From positions 15,084,532-15,148,531 of the forward strand of contig NC_086256.1 in NCBI RefSeq assembly GCF_021018805.1: 64,000 nucleotides of DNA, given 5' to 3'. Below are positions 62,901-64,000 of the stretch, piece after piece (within the stretch, counting starts at the first letter, position 1; each line of letters starts with the position of its first letter). The notes beneath the pieces were generated by a model. It had not been told where the DNA came from. It searched no databases and was given only the letters and a program-made list of their open reading frames with translations. The stretch is from Prinia subflava (taxonomy: Eukaryota > Chordata > Aves > Passeriformes > Cisticolidae). The translations under genes and the position numbers were made by a program.

Positions 62901-64000
62901 TATATTATATTGAAATCTTTGCTGGTAGAAAGAGAGCATCGTTTGTCAGATGGAAAGCAGACAGGCATTCTCATGTGAATTTTGAAGTCTCCAATGAACA
63001 CATGGCTAGGGTATAACAATCCAAATCCCATTTTGGTTTAGATATGAAAAGGGATTGCTGTGTTTCCGAGGTGTCGAGGTTTCTACTATCTGAGCCAAAC
63101 TCAGCTTCATGGATGGTAAAACAATTTTTAAAGGACTTTAGACTTCAGAATAGCTGCTAGTAAAGGCCTGTTCAGATGAGCTTTGAGTCAAATTTCATCT
63201 GTATGGAAGGCTTCAAAAAGGATTAGTCCACACACAGGGAACAGACACCAACATCCCTACTGGGGGATCACACACTCAGTATTCTCCATCCCTAGGAGTA
63301 TGATTGGAATTCACAGCTATTACCATCATTAGGACAACTTTCCACATTATGTTTTTCTGGTTTGAGTGCTATTTAATCATCTGCAGAGTAGGCAGGGTTT
63401 GTTTATTCTAGAAAAAAAATCTATAAATAAAGTCTGCTTTTATTAATATGGAAAAAATCATTAAAAAAAAAAAGCACATTCAACACCAACCATACAAAGC
63501 TAATACAGAGAGGAGAAAAAGCAAATAGTCTACCAAAATGTTAAACAAATCAGGCCAAATGAGTCACCAGCAAGATCTTCATATGTGTCATAACAACATT
63601 TAGCTATAACAGAGGGTAAAAATGGCTCTCTGAAGTCCTTCCACACTTTTTGTTTAGTCCAGCCAAAGATATCCAGTCAAGAATTGAAATTCTCATCTAG
63701 AAGGACAAGTATCTTCCAATACACTACTGTGTAGCCTTTAGGGAAAGCAATGTTTCAAGCAGGCAACATTCTTTTCTACAACACTCCTCTAAACTACCCA
63801 GAAACTTTGTGAAGGTAAGCTCAAGGAAAATTACTTTATTTATCAACACAGAATTTCCCCTTTCTTTTCCACTCCACCCTCTTCAGCATGCTTTTGCCAT
63901 TATGGTATATTACCTCAGGACTCCTGTTTATCCAAAGATTCTTCCAGATGTAAGAACTGGGAATAAAGTGGAGAAGAAAAGGGAAGAGGGAAAAATCTCA
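56935..64000. other. anonymous noncoding sequence
   Basis: No gene is recognised. A poly(A)-rich run lies at 57014-57037. The frame at 59642-59887 (+, 81 codons) is rich in charged residues and Asn/Gln but matches nothing I know. A donor-like GAAG|GTAAGC at about 63815 (+) follows a 73-nt open stretch with a weak acceptor, not enough for an exon call. A-runs occur near 61938 and 63463. Confidence 0.5.
57014..57037 (+). repeat. poly(A)-rich run
   Basis: Two A-tracts broken by one G. It has no recognisable retroposon body upstream. Confidence 0.85.

Noticed and set aside
1..64000. CRISPR arrays, operons, prophage, tRNA genes, intact endogenous retrovirus
   Set aside because: No spaced direct repeats of CRISPR type, no tightly packed frames, no T-loop GGTTCGAATCC contexts, and no paired LTRs or pol motifs were seen.

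Overview
This window looks like avian nuclear DNA from a gene-poor stretch, either intergenic or inside a very long intron. The evidence is its AT-rich, CpG-poor background, very low interspersed-repeat load, and CR1 LINE copies with the typical bird 3' ends (ATTCTRTG-like terminal units). There are no Alu, B1 or L1-type repeats. A crocodilian or turtle is not strictly excluded, but these usually carry many more repeats. I found no prokaryotic-style genes, operons, CRISPR arrays, tRNA genes or intact viral genes. I recognise no protein-coding gene, and nearly all open frames are the short chance frames expected in this composition.

Layout. 1-2965 is anonymous, then a 5'-truncated CR1 on the minus strand (about 2966-3300). 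At 4640-5090 is the only CpG-island-like block. It holds two same-orientation CTCF-like motifs, a YY1-like motif and, about 260 bp further along the minus strand, a consensus splice donor; together these suggest a minus-strand first exon or insulator-type element. An (AT)n run follows. 5160-25270 is mostly anonymous, with one exon-like segment at 8409-8505 (+). A second exon-like segment lies at 25280-25370 (-). 29100-30215 has a TATA-like box, a fused E-box/CRE, nested inverted repeats, an (AT)n run and a 65-nt imperfect hairpin. 37070-38286 is the largest mobile element, a defective CR1 with part of its reverse transcriptase and its 3' end. A short CR1 tail lies at about 39010-39065.

41928-42267 is the most notable repeat: an ancient SINE whose head derives from 5S rRNA, best matching AmnSINE1, a family with known cases of enhancer exaptation. 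42270-64000 is again anonymous, with an A/C-rich simple repeat (50667-50755), weak exon-like segments and a motif-dense, possibly conserved block near 56540-56930.

The parts do not form a pathway. The best reading is regulatory or structural DNA: a possible insulator or alternative promoter near 5 kb, and candidate distal elements near 29, 42 and 56.7 kb. I see no convincing evidence of a new biological system. The items most worth checking are the CpG island with paired CTCF-like motifs, the AmnSINE1 copy and the 30.15-30.21 kb hairpin.
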